Shown: positions 1 to 8,737, numbered from the stretch's first letter. The stretch: DNA of 64,000 nt from Oceanospirillum maris DSM 6286 (GCF_000422865.1 NZ_KE383938.1:1-64000), one strand, 5' to 3'. Notes: generated from the sequence alone by a model not told the origin. Program-made: numbers and translations.

Positions 1-345
1 CTCAGTACCCGTTGGTGATTAAATCGTGGCGGAGTAAATGGGAGAATCTGGCCGTTTACTTCAAGTACCCAGAGCAGGTGCGCAAAGCGATTTACACGAC
101 CAATGCGGTTGAGGCAGTACACCGCCAGTTCCGCAAACTGACCAAGACCAAGGGAGGCTTCGCCAATGAAAACGCGTTGCTCAAACTGCTGTACGCCGGT
201 ATGTTAAAAGCATCAGAAAAGTGGACGCATCCGGTGCAAAACTGGAATCTGACGCTATCGCAGCTGAGCATCCACTTCGAAGGACGGATCGACGGTTACG
301 TAGATCTGTAAGCAATGGGTGACACAGAACTATGAACACCCTCAT
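1..345 (+). mobile_element. Right end of an IS256-family insertion sequence (cut by window edge)
   Basis: The stretch carries the end of a mutator-type transposase and about 34 bp of non-coding DNA after its stop. The right boundary is placed near 342-345, because there the reading frame of the disrupted rnr gene on the other strand stops matching RNase R. The sequence before the boundary (GGGTGACACAG then AACACCCT) looks like an IS terminal region. The left end, the other inverted repeat and the target duplication lie outside the window, so the exact end is uncertain by a few bases. Confidence 0.8.
3..311 (+). CDS. IS256-family (mutator type) transposase, C-terminal fragment
   Basis: About 102 residues of an open frame that enters from the left edge, so the true start is outside the window. 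It would catalyse cut-and-paste or copy-out movement of the element. The segment TTNAVEAVHRQFRK followed by TKGGFANENALLKLLY is the conserved C-terminal block of IS256-family DDE transposases. The Glu in NAVEAV is the likely third catalytic residue. The ending (WNLTLSQLSIHFEGRIDGY) is also typical of the family, so the C-terminus looks complete. The two catalytic Asp residues cannot be inspected here. Confidence 0.9.
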   Translation, partial: QYPLVIKSWRSKWENLAVYFKYPEQVRKAIYTTNAVEAVHRQFRKLTKTKGGFANENALLKLLYAGMLKASEKWTHPVQNWNLTLSQLSIHFEGRIDGYVDL

Positions 346-1656
346 AGCACCACGCTGACTACGGGCAATACGCAACTGCTTGTACAAGCCATAAAGATCA
401 TGAATGGTGCTGATAAGATCAGAATGCTTCTCTTGAAAGATAGCCGCATCGGGATGATGCTCATCTTCAAGTAATGCGCCCACTTGGGTATAAGTCAGTC
501 GAGCCTGGGATTGAATAACCGCTTCACAGAAACGGTAACGGCTGATCTCACCCTTGGCGCTAATGCTCATTTCACAAACCATCACGAGGCGATCAACATG
601 AGGATTTAGAGAGCACAGACCGTTGGAGAGCAGTTCCGGTAGCATAGGAACCACTTGCCCAGGGAAGTACACAGAGTTACCACGACGATGGGCTTCATGA
701 TCCAACGGCGTATCCACACCAACATAGTGAGAAACATCCGCAATCGCCACAAACAGCTTCCAACTGCCCAAGCGTTTTTTCTCGCAGTAAACCGCATCAT
801 CAAAATCTTTAGCATCTTCGCCATCAATAGTAACGAAGGGCAGGTGACGCAGATCGACTCGATCCAGTTTATCGGCGTCTTGAACTTGATCCGACATATT
901 GCGAATCTGCTCAAGCACTTCTTCTGGAAATTCATGGGGAATATTATGCTTGCGAATGGCGATATCAATTTCCATTCCCGGTGCCATCTCGTCGCCAAGC
1001 ACTTCTTTAATAGCACCTTGCACATGGGCACGACGTGCAGGCTGCTGAGTGATAGCAACACTCACAATCTGACCGTCAAGTGCTCCTGCATCTTTGCCCG
1101 CGGGAATTAACACATCATGGTGCAGTTTTGGGTTATCTGGCTGTACATAGCCGATGCCATTACGCTCAATCTTGTAATGACCAACAATCTCTTTTGTGTT
1201 GTGCTGCAAGACTTCGACAACAGCGCCTTCTTTTCGTCCACGGCGGTCAACGCCCACAATTCGTGCTAAGGCATAATCACCGTGGTAAACCAATTTCATC
1301 TGGTGGTTTGATAGGAACAGATCTTCACCACCTTCATCAGGAACTAAAAAGCCGAATCCATCAGCGTGTGCATCAATGCGTCCTTTAACCAGTTGCATTT
1401 TAGAGATCAGGCCATAGGCCCCTTTACGGTTACTGAGTAACTGTCCGTCTCGTTCCATCGCTTTTAAACGACGGCGTAGTGCCTCTATATCATCATCGCT
1501 AGTTAGCCCCATACGCTCACAAAGCTGCATATGGGTCAGGGGTCGCCCGTAGTTTTCTAGCCATTCCATGATAAACTCGCGACTTGGCACGGGGTTATTA
1601 TATTTGGTGGCTTCTCTGTCGGCATGGGGGTCCTGATTTACTGACCAACGTGTCAT
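343..1656 (-). pseudogene. rnr: Ribonuclease R, 5' part only, interrupted by an IS256-family element
   Basis: About 438 residues match RNase R from its N-terminus: a winged-helix region (SREFIMEWLENYGR), cold-shock domains (DGFGFLVPDEGGEDLFLS), and the start of the RNB domain with catalytic motif DGEDAKDFDDAV. The match runs to ARSQRGAM and then stops at the IS boundary; the frame reads about 54 more residues of IS DNA before a stop. The rest of RNB and the S1 domain are missing, and the usual length is about 750-850 residues. The start at 1656 fits the family N-terminus and has an AAAGGTAA ribosome site. RNase R degrades structured RNA 3' to 5'; this product should lack activity. Whether the 3' half survives beyond the element cannot be seen. 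Confidence 0.88.
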
Positions 1657-1785
1657 ATCGTTTACCTTTTTTATCAATCTATATCTTCTTTTTTCGTCTA
1701 TTTTTATGTATTCAACAAAGTAACATTGATTATACGGCATAGCGAAAGAATTTGCGTTTCAAGGCTTTTTTTGTGGCAAAATGTC

Positions 1786-1813
1786 TTGCGCAAACAAAAT
1801 CCGCCCCTATAAT
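1786..1813 (+). promoter_or_regulatory. Sigma70-type promoter of the tRNA-Leu genes
   Basis: A -35 element TTGCGC (1786-1791) and a perfect -10 TATAAT (1808-1813) are separated by 16 bp and lie just ahead of the first tRNA. The bases after the -10 are GC-rich (GCGCT), as in stringently controlled stable-RNA promoters; that regulatory reading is inferred. Confidence 0.7.
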
Positions 1814-1830
1814 ATGCGCTCAGTTGTTCG

Positions 1831-1917
1831 GCCCAGGTGGTGGAATTGGTAGACACGCTAGCTTCAGGTGCTAGTGACCGTATGGTCGTGGAGGTTCAAG
1901 TCCTCTTCTGGGCACCA
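1831..1917 (+). tRNA. tRNA-Leu(CAG), copy 1
   Basis: An 87-nt class II tRNA. The acceptor strand GCCCAGG pairs with TCTGGGC, followed by discriminator A and an encoded CCA. The D arm (GGAATTGGTAGAC) and T arm (GGTTCAAGTCC) are canonical. The anticodon stem CTAGC/GCTAG holds loop TTCAGGT with anticodon CAG, which reads CUG codons. The variable arm stem is GACC/GGTC. Confidence 0.97.
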
Positions 1918-1981
1918 ATATTTAGATCTAGTTTAGATAAAAAACGTTACAACTGATTGATATAAAGATTCAAAGCATTGA

Positions 1982-2068
1982 GCCCAGGTGGTGGAATTGG
2001 TAGACACGCTAGCTTCAGGTGCTAGTGGCCGTATGGTCGTGGAGGTTCAAGTCCTCTTCTGGGCACCA
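1982..2068 (+). tRNA. tRNA-Leu(CAG), copy 2
   Basis: An 87-nt copy of the preceding tRNA gene, 64 bp downstream and probably on the same transcript. The only difference seen is A to G in the variable-arm stem, turning an A-U pair into a G-U wobble. Acceptor, anticodon CAG, T arm and encoded CCA are unchanged. The short spacer has no clear terminator or promoter. Confidence 0.97.
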
Positions 2069-2221
2069 TTTCAATGCAAATTCCTATACCCTCCCTTTTT
2101 TCACACCTTCTCCTTTTTCCATCTCCTATATCTTTTTTATATTCCATATAAAGCCCCAACCATCTTCTGCATAAATCCGTAGCATTTATTGATTAGTCGT
2201 ATTTATTGATTAAACGAACGG

Positions 2222-3058
2222 CTAATAACGCGATGGTTTTCGTGCAACCTCCCATAGACGCCAACGCGGATCAATCTCTAAAGACTCCAGTTTAGCTTCT
2301 TCCTGATCATCCAATTCGCTAAAAAAGTTATAACCGGTAACCTCTTCTACTTTATCTACACTAACGACGAACGCATTTAAAGACTCATTGCCCTGCACCG
2401 TTTGAGGCATTAAAAAAGCCAGCATACTTTCAGCCTTGCCTTGTGTGTTAATTCCAACAAAGATCTTATAGAAGCCATCAGGAATTTCTACCCAGCTATC
2501 CAAGCGCTGAATATCTTGATCAAACACAGGGCCAGTGATAACAGCGACACGGGAAAACTGTTTGGTAAAATGATCCACCGCAGCCTCTTCTAATCGCTGC
2601 CAAATTTTACGGTTTAGATTTGGCTTTTGCGGCACGATATTGGTCATTAAAAAGGTTTCAACTTGGGCTTTTTTGCCATAAAGACGAGAGATTGCATAGT
2701 TGGGCGCCAAATGGCCTCGATCATAACCAGAACGGGTATAATCCTGATGCTTCACTCGCCAGACAGTACGCCAATCTTCACTAAACTGTCCGGGGCGCTT
2801 ATAGCCTTGCTGCTTTTGTGCATCCGTTAGCTCTTGTAGCCAATAGGTTGACCACATAGGATTCAACCGCAGGTCAGAATAACCCACCATAAAACCATCA
2901 TTACGCAACACACGATACCAATGTTGCCAGCCAGATTCCGTTCGCTCCGGCATCCCGCCATAGATAAAATTATTGCGACTATTTTGCTCAAGGTAATACC
3001 ATGCGGTACTCCCTAAGATGGCGAGTATAAAAGCTAATACCACAGGAATTGCGCGCAC
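2222..3058 (-). CDS. Exported DNA/RNA non-specific endonuclease (NUC1/EndoG-like)
   Basis: This 278-residue protein has an N-terminal hydrophobic segment (residues 4-22) that acts as signal or membrane anchor, so it should work in the periplasm or outside the cell. The motif DRGHLAPN (113-120) is the beta-beta-alpha metal nuclease signature, with His116 as general base. The segment LMTNIVPQKPNLNRKIWQRLE carries the Asn (149) that normally binds Mg2+. The family cleaves single- and double-stranded nucleic acid without sequence preference. The start is GTG, preceded by AAGGA at a fair distance. It is a stand-alone gene. Scavenging of extracellular DNA is plausible but inferred. Confidence 0.9.
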   Translation of the reverse strand: MRAIPVVLAFILAILGSTAWYYLEQNSRNNFIYGGMPERTESGWQHWYRVLRNDGFMVGYSDLRLNPMWSTYWLQELTDAQKQQGYKRPGQFSEDWRTVWRVKHQDYTRSGYDRGHLAPNYAISRLYGKKAQVETFLMTNIVPQKPNLNRKIWQRLEEAAVDHFTKQFSRVAVITGPVFDQDIQRLDSWVEIPDGFYKIFVGINTQGKAESMLAFLMPQTVQGNESLNAFVVSVDKVEEVTGYNFFSELDDQEEAKLESLEIDPRWRLWEVARKPSRY

Positions 3059-3245
3059 ACTGTATCCTTACAATAGGTGAGTTGTTATTTGGCCATGATT
3101 TTAACATGGCATCTCTAGAGTTTTGACGTAAGCAAGCAGAGTAAACATTTAATGCCACCTACACGCAAGATGCTTGAATTACCGCTAGCTTAGTGTGCCT
3201 AGAATGGTTACAGTCAATTTAAATTAATCAGCTTGCTGTTATAAA

Positions 3246-4106
3246 ATGTCACTTATTAAATACGTCTTTAGCCTAATTTTATTGCTTTTTCTGCCTATCA
3301 CTGCGCAGAACTCTTTTGGTGCCAATAGCTCTGAAGAATCTGACGATGCTTTGCAACATTTTCGTCTTTTGCTATCAGAACAGCTAGACCCTAATCGTGC
3401 GACCATTGAACGTGTATTTAACCCTATAGGCGAAGGACAATCGCTACTGGTACGTGCCTATGTTTCTGGGCCTCAGGAACTGGTTTATCGTCCACTGTTT
3501 GACGAAGCTGAAGATGGCAGCATTGTGTCAACCCACTCCGACAGCTTTATGATGCGTACACTCCCAGGAACTGAACTTAAAGAAGTGCTAATCAACTACG
3601 AAGAAGATAAAAAGCATTATGAACTTTTTTTCGGGAGATTCCATTACAGCGTGTCCCCAGATATGGATGATGTAAACCATATTTCCACCCGTGTTGAAGC
3701 CGCTCACTTTTTGACTCAAAACTTCCAAACACTCTTCATTGATCAACCCTCTGCAGCATTGGGTATTCGCTATTTATTTGACAAGCAAAGTCAACAAGGG
3801 ACACCGGCTGTAATTCAGTTGAAAAAAGAATACAAGGACAGTTCAACAGGGGCGCTAATGGTGACCAGTGATGGGGAGATTCTGAATCAGTATCGATTTA
3901 AAATGTATCAATCGATTGATGTTGAGCCTGTTTACTTTATCGAACAATATCACCTAGATAAAACAGGTACCATTCGCTACTACATTCAGCCCGATGGACT
4001 GCAAAGCTACCACCTTGGTAAATCCGGTGAAGAAAAAGCTGGAGACTGGATTCCCCGTCAGCATATGCAAAAACCTCGATTGCTTCAGCCCTCAGCGACA
4101 CCTTGA
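3246..4106 (+). CDS. Exported protein of unknown function
   Basis: I do not recognise this 286-residue protein. It begins with a hydrophobic stretch (about residues 7-20, LILLLFLPITA) and a plausible cleavage after NSFGA, so it is probably periplasmic. The mature part is hydrophilic, predicted mixed alpha/beta, with no cysteine pairs, no lipobox and no catalytic motif I can name. The C-terminal third (YRFKMYQSIDVEPVYFIEQYHL) resembles a small beta-rich repeat. It lies between a secreted nuclease on the other strand and a cytochrome c, with 250 bp to the latter, so no operon partner is evident. Confidence 0.75.
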   Translation: MSLIKYVFSLILLLFLPITAQNSFGANSSEESDDALQHFRLLLSEQLDPNRATIERVFNPIGEGQSLLVRAYVSGPQELVYRPLFDEAEDGSIVSTHSDSFMMRTLPGTELKEVLINYEEDKKHYELFFGRFHYSVSPDMDDVNHISTRVEAAHFLTQNFQTLFIDQPSAALGIRYLFDKQSQQGTPAVIQLKKEYKDSSTGALMVTSDGEILNQYRFKMYQSIDVEPVYFIEQYHLDKTGTIRYYIQPDGLQSYHLGKSGEEKAGDWIPRQHMQKPRLLQPSATP

Positions 4107-4281
4107 ACCTCAATACCTAAAACTCTCGTTGTATAAGACTCATCGGCATAGACCTAGGGTTGGTATGCGACCTATGACCGCCTTTTTTTATCACCAAAAA
4201 AGAGTATTCTTAGGGCAAATATGATTTAAACCAATGTGAGATGCGATGGCTTCTGATTTGATGACCCGCATAGTTAAAAAC

Positions 4282-4315
4282 CGTTAACAGACTTCACCCG
4301 TAAAGTCTGTTAATG
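4282..4315. other. Perfect inverted repeat upstream of the cytochrome c gene
   Basis: TTAACAGACTT (4284-4294) and AAGTCTGTTAA (4303-4313) form an 11-bp perfect dyad with an 8-nt loop. It is extended outward by a G-T and a C-G pair. No T-tract follows on either strand, so it is not a classical terminator. It sits 44 bp before the cytochrome c start and could be an operator or an RNA hairpin in its leader. Confidence 0.6.
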
Positions 4316-4358
4316 ACAATAGTAAAAAGCTTGATGATAAAAACCTAAGGTGAGTTTT

Positions 4359-4670
4359 ATGAAAAAATTATTAGCTGTTGCTGGTATCGTTATGATGACT
4401 GCTTCTGGTGCGACAATGGCTGCAGGTGATGCGGCGGCAGGAAAGACAAAAGCAGCGGTATGTGCAGCATGTCATGGTGCAAATGGTATCAGCATGATTC
4501 CGATGTACCCTAATCTAGCCGGCCAAAAAGCTCAGTATATTGAAAATGCAATTAAAGCATATAAAGCAGGTCAGCGTGGCGGCCCCACTGCAATGCTTAT
4601 GAATCCTCAAGCAGCAGCGTTGAGTGATCAAGATATTGCCGATTTGGCCGCATACTTTAGCTCGCTTTAA
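4359..4670 (+). CDS. Small periplasmic class I cytochrome c (c553-like)
   Basis: A 103-residue precursor with signal peptide [22 protein letters not shown] and a mature domain of about 80 residues. The haem site is CAACH; the distal Met ligand is probably in the segment [12 protein letters not shown]. The C-terminal helix ends [12 protein letters not shown], as in monohaem c5/c553 proteins that carry electrons between bc1 or other reductases and terminal oxidases. I chose ATG 4359 rather than GTG 4350 because AAGGTGAG is then correctly spaced and the signal peptide starts with MKK. A terminator follows, so it is monocistronic. Confidence 0.93.
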   Translation: MKKLLAVAGIVMMTASGATMAAGDAAAGKTKAAVCAACHGANGISMIPMYPNLAGQKAQYIENAIKAYKAGQRGGPTAMLMNPQAAALSDQDIADLAAYFSSL

Positions 4671-4694
4671 GTATTCTTAATATCTTTTAGTGTC

Positions 4695-4730
4695 AAAAAA
4701 GGCTCTCTTTTTCTTGAGGGTCTTTTTTTA
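4695..4730 (+). terminator. Rho-independent terminator after the cytochrome c gene
   Basis: GGCTCTC (4701-4707) pairs with GAGGGTC (two G-T wobbles), flanked by an A run on the left and a T7 run on the right. It lies 30 bp after the cytochrome stop. Confidence 0.75.
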
Positions 4731-5147
4731 TTTTTGAGCTAATCTATCCCCTCTCCTCTTTTTATAAGCACGGCCATAACGACTATAAATACAGCCATGT
4801 CAATTATGCCAATATCATCTATTACCAATAGAAACTCTTCTATCAAAACCTACCACAACCTTTCGACTATTAAGAGCAGAAGGCATAGCTTAAAACAGCG
4901 CTATTAATTCCGACTAAATTACAGGGTCAATTTCTCACCAATACTTTATTTTTTTAAACAAAATGTAACAATTTAATCAATCAATCAATTGAACTAGCCT
5001 ATTTATTCTTTGTCTTAACGTGCTAACTCAATATTAGAGAACTTCTGACCAAGCGAAAGCCGCAATAACATTGCACTGAATAGATACAGAAGCCGCCACT
5101 ACTAATTATTTGCCATCTTGTATGGCTTAATTTCAGGATTGAATACG
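4731..5147. other. AT-rich intergenic region before the Kef antiporter
   Basis: About 420 bp with no convincing open frame. It contains a short AATCAATCAATCAATTG direct-repeat run near 4976-4992 and several AT-rich stretches that could include the antiporter promoter, but no hexamer pair stands out. Confidence 0.5.
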
Positions 5148-6848
5148 ATGCTTGATTTTATTGCACTCTCACCATTTATGGAGATGACCGCACTCCTAGT
5201 GATGGCTGCATTTATTGGCTTTATAGGTCAGTTGCTACGCCAACCTCTGATCGTAAGCTTTATTACTGTAGGCTTATTAGCTGGCCCTTCAGTACTCGAT
5301 ATTGTTCACAACAAAGAACAGATTGAACTCCTTTCAGAACTTGGCATTGCCGTTCTGCTATTTTTGGTCGGTATAAAGCTCGATGTAAAGCTGATTCGAT
5401 CTATTGGTAGCGTTTCCATTCTAACAGGCTTAGGCCAAGTTCTTTTTACCTCATTATTTGGCTATGGCATTGGTTTAGCGTTAGGTTTAAGTTCTTTAGA
5501 AAGCCTATACGTTGCCATCGCCTTAACATTTTCATCGACCATTATTATCGTCAAACTACTTTCTGATAAGCGGGAAATTGACGCGTTACATGGTCAAATA
5601 GCACTTGGCTTTCTTATCGTACAAGACTTAGTCGTTGTTTTAGCCATGATCATGTTAGCAACCATCGGCATAGGGTCTAGTTCAACAGGGGTCGGTCAAG
5701 AAGCAAGTATTATTCGTGTCGCCGCATCAGGTATTGGCTTGGTTGTTTTTGTTATTATTTTTGTACGCTACTTTGCCGATGCACTGACAGAACTACTGGC
5801 AAAAACCCCTGAATTATTGGTTATTTATGCCATTGCTCAAGCGGCATTCTTTGCAGCATTAGGCAGTTATGTTGGCTTAGGAATGGAAGTAGGCGGACTA
5901 CTTGCCGGTATAGCACTAGCATCAACACCTTACAGAGAAACCATCGCGGCGCGCTTAGGCCCGCTAAGAGACTTTCTTTTACTCTTCTTCTTTATAGCCC
6001 TAGGGGCAACATTAGATCTATCACAGCTTGGCAATCATCTTACTGGAGCCTTTGTCTTCTCACTGTTTATTTTAGTCGGCAATCCATTAATCGTTTTGAT
6101 TATTATGGGTATATTAGGCTACAAAAAACGCACAGGTTTTTTGGCGGGTTTAACCGTAGCCCAGATTAGTGAGTTCTCATTGATCTTTGTTGCGATGGGA
6201 ATTAGCCTAGGCCATGTTGGGCAGGATGTTCTGGGACTGGTAACACTCGTAGGGATTATTACTATTGCCGCATCAACCTACATGATCACTTACTCGCATC
6301 AGCTTTATGATCTATTTGAGCCTGTTCTTGGTTTTTTCGAAAGAAAAGATACACCTCGAGAACTTAGCTACAACACAGACAGCGCCTCTGATACTTACCC
6401 TGTTATTATCTTTGGCTTAGGCCGTCTAGGCACGGCAACGGCTCAAATATTAAGAGAAAAGGGTATTGATGTTTTAGGTATTGATTTCAATCCAACAGCA
6501 GTTAAACGTTGGAAGGCTATAGAACTTAATGCCGAATACGGTGACGCAACAGATGCCGAGTTTATCAATGAGCTTCCCGTTCGATCAGCACAGTGGATTA
6601 TTTCTACTATTCCCCAGCATGTCACTGGCTTAACGTCAGAAGACGCTCGAAAAACATTAGTACAGATTGCAAGAAGTACCGGCTTTACAGGCCAGATAGC
6701 GGCTATGTCACATAATGCTTATGATTCAGAAGAGCTAAAGCTAGCGGGTATTGATTTAACACTGGAACCTTATAAAGATGCCGCAGAAAGAACAACAGAA
6801 ATAATAATGGAACAGCTAGCCATTAAAATGACAGCTAACAAAAAATAG
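5148..6848 (+). CDS. Kef-type K+/H+ antiporter (CPA2) with C-terminal RCK domain
   Basis: A 566-residue inner-membrane protein. About 12-13 hydrophobic segments (residues 10-380) form a CPA2 exchanger domain, with the family motif QAAFFAALGSYVGLGMEVGGLLAG region. A soluble NAD-binding TrkA-N/RCK domain follows (PVIIFGLGRLGTATAQILRE), and no second RCK-C domain is evident. Such proteins exchange K+ or Na+ for H+ under ligand gating. ATG 5148 is preferred over TTG 5118 because of an AGGA site upstream. The UspA gene follows after 13 bp, so the two are almost certainly co-transcribed and may act together in pH or ion stress. Confidence 0.88.
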   Translation: MLDFIALSPFMEMTALLVMAAFIGFIGQLLRQPLIVSFITVGLLAGPSVLDIVHNKEQIELLSELGIAVLLFLVGIKLDVKLIRSIGSVSILTGLGQVLFTSLFGYGIGLALGLSSLESLYVAIALTFSSTIIIVKLLSDKREIDALHGQIALGFLIVQDLVVVLAMIMLATIGIGSSSTGVGQEASIIRVAASGIGLVVFVIIFVRYFADALTELLAKTPELLVIYAIAQAAFFAALGSYVGLGMEVGGLLAGIALASTPYRETIAARLGPLRDFLLLFFFIALGATLDLSQLGNHLTGAFVFSLFILVGNPLIVLIIMGILGYKKRTGFLAGLTVAQISEFSLIFVAMGISLGHVGQDVLGLVTLVGIITIAASTYMITYSHQLYDLFEPVLGFFERKDTPRELSYNTDSASDTYPVIIFGLGRLGTATAQILREKGIDVLGIDFNPTAVKRWKAIELNAEYGDATDAEFINELPVRSAQWIISTIPQHVTGLTSEDARKTLVQIARSTGFTGQIAAMSHNAYDSEELKLAGIDLTLEPYKDAAERTTEIIMEQLAIKMTANKK

Positions 6849-6861
6849 GGGTAGCCTTGAT

Positions 6862-7800
6862 ATGCAACGTTTTAAAAAAATTCTGTACATCATTAGTCCA
6901 GAAATAGAGCGAACCCCTAATTCATTAATCAGGGCGCTGAATTTAGCCGAAAATAATGCCGCAAATATTACCGTTATATCTGTTTTTCAAGATATTAATG
7001 TACCAGATAAAAAAATTGCTTTAGATCAAATAAAAAAACGGATTGAAGCAAAAGTAGCCGAGATAAAAGCATCTCTAAATAATAAAACCGTAGTTGATTG
7101 TTTTGTACGTGAAGGAAAAATAACCGTTGAAGTGGTTCGTGCTGTTCTAGATCATGGCTATGACCTTGTTGTTAAAGAAGCTGAAAACCCCAGCTGGCTT
7201 GAACGTCTGCTGGGCAGTGAAGACATACATTTATTACGTAAGTGTCCCTGCCCAGTTTGGCTGTCAAAACCAGATGACAAAGGTAACTATCAAACCATTA
7301 TGGCTGCGGTAGATTTTGATAGTGATGAAAACCCGAGCAGTCGAGCCTTAAACAACACGATAATGGATCTATCAAGCTCCCTATCCCTATCAGACTTTGC
7401 AAGCTTGCATCTGATTACGGTATACGACTCTCTGGAAGCTGGCGCGCTAAGTCTTTGGTCCAGCGAACCAGAGCAACTCAAACGTAACTTAGAGTTAGCT
7501 GAATATAAAAGAAAAAAACAGGCGATGGATCAACTGCTTGATGATATGAAAGCAAAGCTTGATCAAAAGAATTATGACTATATCGCTCCAATTACCCACT
7601 TGATACAGGGAGCACCTTCTCAACAGTTGCCTAAAATGGCTAAGCAGCTAAAGGCTGACTTGGTTGTAATGGGAACTCTTGGCAGAGCTGGTATTCGCGG
7701 TATCGTCATAGGCAATACGGCGGAGTCACTTTTATTAGAGTTAGACTGCTCTGTTCTGGCAATTAAGCCCGAAGGTTTTATTTCTCCTATCACTTTTTAG
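6862..7800 (+). CDS. Tandem universal stress protein (UspE-like)
   Basis: 312 residues with two Usp folds (about 1-140 and 150-305), the length of E. coli UspE. The second domain keeps the nucleotide-binding signature GTLGRAGIRGIVIGNTAE; the first domain's equivalent loop (LERLLGSEDIHLLRKCPCPV) is degenerate. It is cytoplasmic. It lies 13 bp after the Kef antiporter with its own weak GGGGTAG site. Linkage of Usp domains to cation/H+ antiporters is common, and a sensory or regulatory role for the antiporter is inferred from that, not shown. Confidence 0.88.
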   Translation: MQRFKKILYIISPEIERTPNSLIRALNLAENNAANITVISVFQDINVPDKKIALDQIKKRIEAKVAEIKASLNNKTVVDCFVREGKITVEVVRAVLDHGYDLVVKEAENPSWLERLLGSEDIHLLRKCPCPVWLSKPDDKGNYQTIMAAVDFDSDENPSSRALNNTIMDLSSSLSLSDFASLHLITVYDSLEAGALSLWSSEPEQLKRNLELAEYKRKKQAMDQLLDDMKAKLDQKNYDYIAPITHLIQGAPSQQLPKMAKQLKADLVVMGTLGRAGIRGIVIGNTAESLLLELDCSVLAIKPEGFISPITF

Positions 7801-7814
7801 GTCGATAGTTTTAC

Positions 7815-7833
7815 ATTAATGAGAATCGTTAGC
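7815..7833. promoter_or_regulatory. Possible Fur box
   Basis: ATTAATGAGAATCGTTAGC matches 14 of 19 positions of the classic Fur consensus and keeps the 6-1-6 arrangement AATGAG-A-ATCGTT. It lies 74 bp before the AraC-family gene. One short site of this quality can occur by chance. Confidence 0.35.
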
Positions 7834-7907
7834 AAAATAGTCCTTTACCCACTAAACCAAAGTCGTACAATACAGCGTAACCCTTAAATCGGTCCAAGAG
7901 GCGACCC

Positions 7908-8675
7908 ATGAATACGGCGATCCGCGTAAACCGACTTCCCAACAGTTGTCTGAACCATGACCATGAATACCATCAACTAGTTGTGGCTCTATCTGGCAAG
8001 GCTGAATTTGAAATAGAAGGCAATCAAGGCATCGTCACCCCGTGGCAAGGATGCCTGGTTCCTTCAGAGCACACGCACTATTACGAAGGTATTGGTGCGA
8101 ATAACCACCTGATTATCGACCTTCCCCACCAGCACCCTTTATTGCAAAGTAGTGTGATTGATTTAAGCCGCCTATTTGATACTCCCGGTTATTTTAATAT
8201 TGATAGCAATCTAAAACTGTTTCTTTCCTTTATGCTGAAAGAAGTCGCGCTATTCAATGATGACCCCGGCACGGCAGACTTCCTTGCCTTTGCCTTTTTA
8301 CACCGACTGCACCAACGTATTTTCCAACAAGAAGCCCCATTAAAGCAGATTGATCGCGTAACGCTTAAGCTCGACTTGATTGACCGCTACATAGCTAACC
8401 ATCTTGCGGAAAAAATCACCGTTTCCCAGCTAGCCGATGTTGCCTGTATGAGTGGGAGCCATTTTCATATTATGTTTCGCAATGTTGTCGGCATCACACC
8501 ACATCAATACCTAATTCAAGCTAGGCTCAAGGAAGCAGCACGACTCTTACAGTGTTCTCAGTCAGCAGTTAATGATATTGCCGAACAAGTTGGATTTGCC
8601 AGTCAAAGCGCCTTAAGTAATGCATTTAAGCGGTGTTATCAACTAACGCCAGGCCAGTACAGAAATAAGCATTGA
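7908..8675 (+). CDS. AraC-family transcriptional regulator
   Basis: 255 residues. The N-terminal half (about 15-90) is a cupin-like sensing domain (HDHEYHQLVVALSGKAEFE). The C-terminal 100 residues form the two-helix-turn-helix AraC domain: KITVSQLADVACMSGSHFH and AVNDIAEQVGFASQSALSNA, ending with the usual LTPGQYR. It probably binds DNA as an effector-responsive activator. The target is unknown. The next gene, putP, is 394 bp away on the same strand and could be regulated, but that is a guess. A possible Fur box upstream would connect it to iron. Confidence 0.9.
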   Translation: MNTAIRVNRLPNSCLNHDHEYHQLVVALSGKAEFEIEGNQGIVTPWQGCLVPSEHTHYYEGIGANNHLIIDLPHQHPLLQSSVIDLSRLFDTPGYFNIDSNLKLFLSFMLKEVALFNDDPGTADFLAFAFLHRLHQRIFQQEAPLKQIDRVTLKLDLIDRYIANHLAEKITVSQLADVACMSGSHFHIMFRNVVGITPHQYLIQARLKEAARLLQCSQSAVNDIAEQVGFASQSALSNAFKRCYQLTPGQYRNKH

Positions 8676-8696
8676 TTGTTTTTTCATCTCAACTTC

Positions 8697-8737
8697 ATAG
8701 TTTTTTGCAAAAAAACCACAGTTTTTTGCAAGAAGCC
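8697..8737 (+). repeat. Two-copy 21-bp imperfect tandem repeat
   Basis: The core AGTTTTTTGCAA occurs at 8699-8710 and 8720-8731, exactly 21 bp (two helical turns) apart, with similar flanks. It begins 21 bp after the AraC stop. It could be a pair of regulator half-sites or a slippage product. Confidence 0.55.

Noticed and set aside
606-1388. Other-frame and antisense open frames inside the rnr fragment
   Set aside because: They are shadows of the RNase R frame, which alone shows family motifs.
1988-2182. 64-residue open frame overlapping the second tRNA-Leu
   Set aside because: It reads through the tRNA gene itself (MVELVDTLASGAS is the usual spurious translation of tRNA-Leu DNA).
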